64,000 bases of DNA, taken from positions 145,926,721-145,990,720 of the forward strand of contig NC_134530.1 in the NCBI RefSeq assembly GCF_050624435.1, given 5' to 3'. The notes under the pieces are model-generated. The model saw only the letters and a program-made list of their open reading frames with translations. It ran no database searches and had not been told where the DNA came from. Shown piece by piece: positions 60,788-64,000 of the stretch. The position numbers and the translations under genes are program-made. The stretch's first letter is position 1; each line of letters opens with the position of its first letter. Source of the stretch: Tenrec ecaudatus. Lineage: Eukaryota > Chordata > Mammalia > Afrosoricida > Tenrecidae.

Positions 60788-63092
60788 CTAGGCAGAGAGA
60801 GCAAAGCCCACTCTGTTGTTGGCCATGTCGTAGACAGAGTAATATTCCTTGAGGAAGACATCTCCCAGAATCCACAGGGGCTGCCCATTGGGCGAGGGCA
60901 AGTAAGTGGCCTCAATCCCAAGCCTGCAGTAGCCATTGTTCTAAAACGACAAAGGAAATGGGGGTCTAAGCAGCTGCGCTGTTGAGATGTTTCCTCTCAA
61001 GTCCTCCCCATGCCGTATTTCCCATGACACTAGTCAGGGCCTCTGAAGTCTTGCTGAGCTTTCAGTCTGTCCCCTGGTGATCCCCCAAAGCTGGCCAGAT
61101 GAGAGCTGGCACGTGGGACAGCAGTTTGGGCCCAACTCATCCCAGCGTCCGGAGAGTCTGGGAGTGAACACTCACGTTAAAGACGTAGGCAGAAGGCGGC
61201 AGAGGGAACTGGGACCCGCTGATGACGAAGGTGATGGTGGGCAAATTCTGTACGTTGTTGCAATTGACCACAAACTGAGAAAGGAAGGAGATGATGCTGA
61301 GGAGCTCCACGGGCCAGAAGCCTAGACAAGGGCCCCACATCCCCATGTTCCCGAGTCTCCTGCGAGCCTCTCCCCTTGGCCCTCGAGCTGATTCAGGGTG
61401 TGAAGGACACGGCCCGCTCCCCAGATGCCACATTCGCCGGGCTCCCCCGCTTTTATGAGCTCTCTCCTTGAGAATATCTTCCGAAACATGTCTCAGCTCA
61501 TAGACATGGGCTGTGTAACATGATCCCAGAACACACGCTCCAGCCTCAGAAAGTGCCATCTACAGAGAAAGGCCGGGCCGTGCTCACACTTGCCCAGCAC
61601 ATGCCCTTGTGCACATTCCTAGTCACATTTGTGTGCACACGTCCGTGAACTCAACACCCCGAGGAGCCAAGATCCCCTGGGGGGGGGGGGGAAGCAGAGT
61701 ACAAAATGTACACCAGGGGGAGCACGTCTGTGGAAGGGAACTCAGAGGAGACCCCAAAGGTGCTTTTCTAGGCAAGAAAGAACCCCAAATGGACTGAAAA
61801 CAGGTATTGATCCCTAACTCTAAGATTTCAGTGCTATCAAATGACCGTTGCTATATGCTAGTAGGACGTATGATGAATTTGCAGCGCGTCCTGACAATAT
61901 TTCACCCTGTACTTTGGCGGGATGGAATGGAATACTTGCTCCTTTGCCCTGGGATTCATGGCCGGAACTGCCACGCTTGGTCTTCCCTCATCTGTCCATC
62001 CCAGGGCTCAGGTCGCAGCTCAACACTTCCCCTTTGCCCCGGTGAATTCATTATATCAGGCTGCGGTGCTGGGCTTGCCTGGCCGTGCAGAGAAGCTACT
62101 GGTTACTTACATCACCGTTCTGGGCTTGCTGGGCTCCTGTTGCCTGCAGGAGGGAACTCATGTACTGCTGGGGGACAGCCAGAAGGAAGGTCCCCGTATC
62201 CACAATGGCCTGGCAGCCCTGGGAGCACAAGCCTGTGGCCTGGTTGCCGACGGCAAACCTGAGAGGAAGACCAGGACAGAGAGTTGAGTGCCTTTGCCAT
62301 GCACCTGAGCGAGGTCACCTCGCCTCTCTCAAACCCGACAGCCCTCCGACTCTTTTCCTCTTCCAGCAAGCCAGGCCACCCACATTCCAGTATGTCCCAG
62401 CGTCGTGTGATGTTTCTACACCTTTGAGATCATCTTGTAGTGGTTATCATCCGTGAATTTCGGGAAAAGTTTGTACTCCAATCCTAACCTTCTAACATGT
62501 ATGGTTTTGGTTATCCATGAAATGACATACATGTATGTTTGTTTACATATATGTATATGTGCTGGCCTTTTCGTGGGGTTGTGCAAGGGTGTGCAATAGT
62601 GTATGGTCTGTTTTGAGCATAATGACAGGCACAGAAAAAACACCAGGGGGAGCTATTCCCCTTGCTGATGATGGAGCTGGTAAAGATGATGCCTCCAATA
62701 TTCAACACGGTGATGAGGAAGCTTCCAGAAACACACGCCTGAGTTGGCCGAGGAATGACAAATCTGTTGGCATGGTAAAACTAGGTGACCAATGAAAGAA
62801 AAAGTCAGATAAGAACTGCATGTCAGAACTTGGGGAGCTACAGGCTCATCTCAACTTGGAAATTTTCAGTGATTCTTTAAGTGGAAAGACGTCCACCAGG
62901 GCAGAACAGAAAACATTGTCACAATCCTAGGGATGTCCGCGATCCGCAGGCATTGCCATCTCTACTTACTCTTGGATGGCGATCTGCCAGTAGAGCTCCC
63001 GGGTGACAGGAGCCCAGATGATCTCACCCGAGTACAGCTGGGTGTCCACGCCGCCCAGGATGAGCTCCCCGCCATATTGATGGGTCGGCTGG
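60788..63092 (-). CDS. PGC-like: Gastricsin (pepsinogen C)-like aspartic protease, last four coding exons (partial)
   Basis: Family A1 aspartic protease of the progastricsin type; such zymogens are secreted by the stomach and act at acid pH. Exons in gene order: 62,970-63,092; 62,111-62,258; 61,176-61,274; 60,788-60,940, all GT-AG and in phase. The first half, including the propeptide and first catalytic Asp, is not in the window; nothing resembling the preceding exon (GIMGLAYP region) is seen up to 64,000. Visible marks: [18 protein letters not shown] and RELYWQI; CSQGC loop; second catalytic DTG within [22 protein letters not shown]; and the C-terminus [24 protein letters not shown]. These match gastricsin better than pepsin A or chymosin. 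DTG is followed by Thr-Phe rather than the usual Thr-Ser. Human PGC is on chromosome 6, so this is probably a separate paralog linked to CHIA. It lies 8 kb upstream of chitinase B, same strand. Confidence 0.92.
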
Positions 63093-64000
63093 CTGAGGAA
63101 CAATACACAAAACATGTTTCCCCAGGATGAATGGGACAGGTAGTCCCTCTCTCCTCTCCCTCCTACAGACTCAGAGGTCAACGGAATGGGGGAGTCGCCA
63201 AGCTCAGAGATGCAAAGGGAAAGAGATTTCCAAGTAACATTTAGGTATTAGAGAATTGGAAGTACTGATTACGTCCATAAAGGAGAAGATGGAGTTGACA
63301 GTCATCTGAAATACGAACATAAATGCTTCTGAAGTGAAGTGAGAGAGAGCAGAAACACCGATGGAATGGAGTTCAACGGAGATCTCAAGTGTCCTGTGAC
63401 TGCTCCTAACACGGTCAAGTTGGAAACTGGACAATGTTAAAAGGAATTAGACCCCTTGTGTTGGCTACCCGGGATCTGCCCGTCACAGAAGGAAGAGATT
63501 TGGGCTTGTGGGCACCCCAAAGGTCATGTGTTTGGGAAATTTGGAGCAGAAAATGCATTTTGCCACAGAAGGTCTTTAAGACTGAGGGAGCTCTGCTCCA
63601 CTGGTAGCAGCATGATCGTCACCGACCTTGGTGATCTCTGAGCTTCCGTTTCCTCACTGGGAAAGTGAGCTTTGTGGCAGGACTGATCGGGTCGAGAACG
63701 CCTCTAACGCTGGAGGCGTGGATTGTCGTGCTGACTCCACTATGCTTCTCTTTACTACTGAATGCCCCTGTGACTTCGATAGAGTCACAGCTGGACAAAT
63801 CAGATACATCAATCTCCAGAGTGACAGAAATAAAAGGAAAACTGCTCACGATTAAGAAACAAAAGAATCCCCGTCAGGTTTGGGGACTAACAAAATTAGA
63901 AATCCCTACAGTGCATTTAAAACAAGCCTCCTGACCCCAATAATCAGGTAGTATTTTATTTCCGAGATACGCACATTGGGTATAGCAAGTTATCAAGAGG
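63093..64000 (-). other. Intron of the gastricsin-like gene, with a MIR-like fragment
   Basis: No exon could be recognised between 63,093 and the right edge. Around 63,600-63,730 a sequence of the type 'tctgagcttccgtttcctcactgggaaa' looks like an ancient MIR SINE on the plus strand. Confidence 0.5.

Noticed and set aside
60585-60936. Open frames overlapping the gastricsin-like last exon
   Set aside because: They are in the wrong frames; the exon frame ending [10 protein letters not shown] is closed upstream by its acceptor.
60788-63092. Assignment as chymosin (CYM), which also maps near CHIA in mammals
   Set aside because: The C-terminal sequence ([27 protein letters not shown]) fits gastricsin, not chymosin, which ends NNLVGLAKAI.
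1-64000. CRISPR arrays, operons, tRNA or rRNA genes
   Set aside because: Not expected in this mammalian sequence and none seen; tRNA-like stretches belong to SINE heads.

Overview
The window is mammalian nuclear DNA, most likely from an afrotherian and probably a tenrec. Two repeat families point there. AfroSINE-type tRNA-derived SINEs occur more than twenty times. At least five non-autonomous SPIN (hAT) transposons are also present, and among Afrotheria SPIN is known from tenrec. RTE/BovB-like LINEs that resemble the elephant RTE, and a young LINE 3' family ending in AATAAAA, fit the same picture. The species call is inference from remembered repeat families, not from a database search.

Four genes can be built from the sequence, all with consistent splice phases. 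(1) PIFO/CIMAP3 (pitchfork, a ciliary protein) lies on the + strand at 5,909-13,665, with six coding exons, a CpG-island promoter and a good RFX X-box. (2) An acidic mammalian chitinase (AMCase/CHIA family) paralog, here copy A, lies on the - strand at 31,552-19,397, with 11 coding exons and 492 aa. (3) A second intact paralog, copy B, lies on the - strand at 52,552-35,950, with 11 coding exons and 453 aa. (4) The last four coding exons of a gastricsin (pepsinogen C)-like aspartic protease lie on the - strand at 63,092-60,788; its 5' part is beyond the right edge.

Layout: 1-5.4 kb is repeats. 5.4-13.8 kb is PIFO. 13.8-19.2 kb is a repeat-filled convergent intergenic region containing a mariner fossil and a LINE flanked by a 100-bp direct repeat. 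19.2-31.6 kb is chitinase A. 31.6-35.9 kb is intergenic, with a SPIN element and nested LINEs. 35.9-52.6 kb is chitinase B. 52.6-60.6 kb is LINE, SPIN and LTR-fossil territory. 60.6-64 kb is the protease 3' half.

The biological theme is a gastric digestive cluster. Two secreted chitinases, each with a catalytic GH18 domain and a C-terminal chitin-binding domain, sit head-to-tail with an acid protease of the gastricsin type. That suits an insect eater whose stomach must break chitin and protein at low pH. The two chitinases keep the catalytic DxxDxDxE motif but differ in the residue before the catalytic Glu (Ile or Phe, where human CHIA has Trp) and in the linker to the chitin-binding domain (Gly-rich versus Pro-rich). 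PIFO is a conserved syntenic neighbour of CHIA in mammals.
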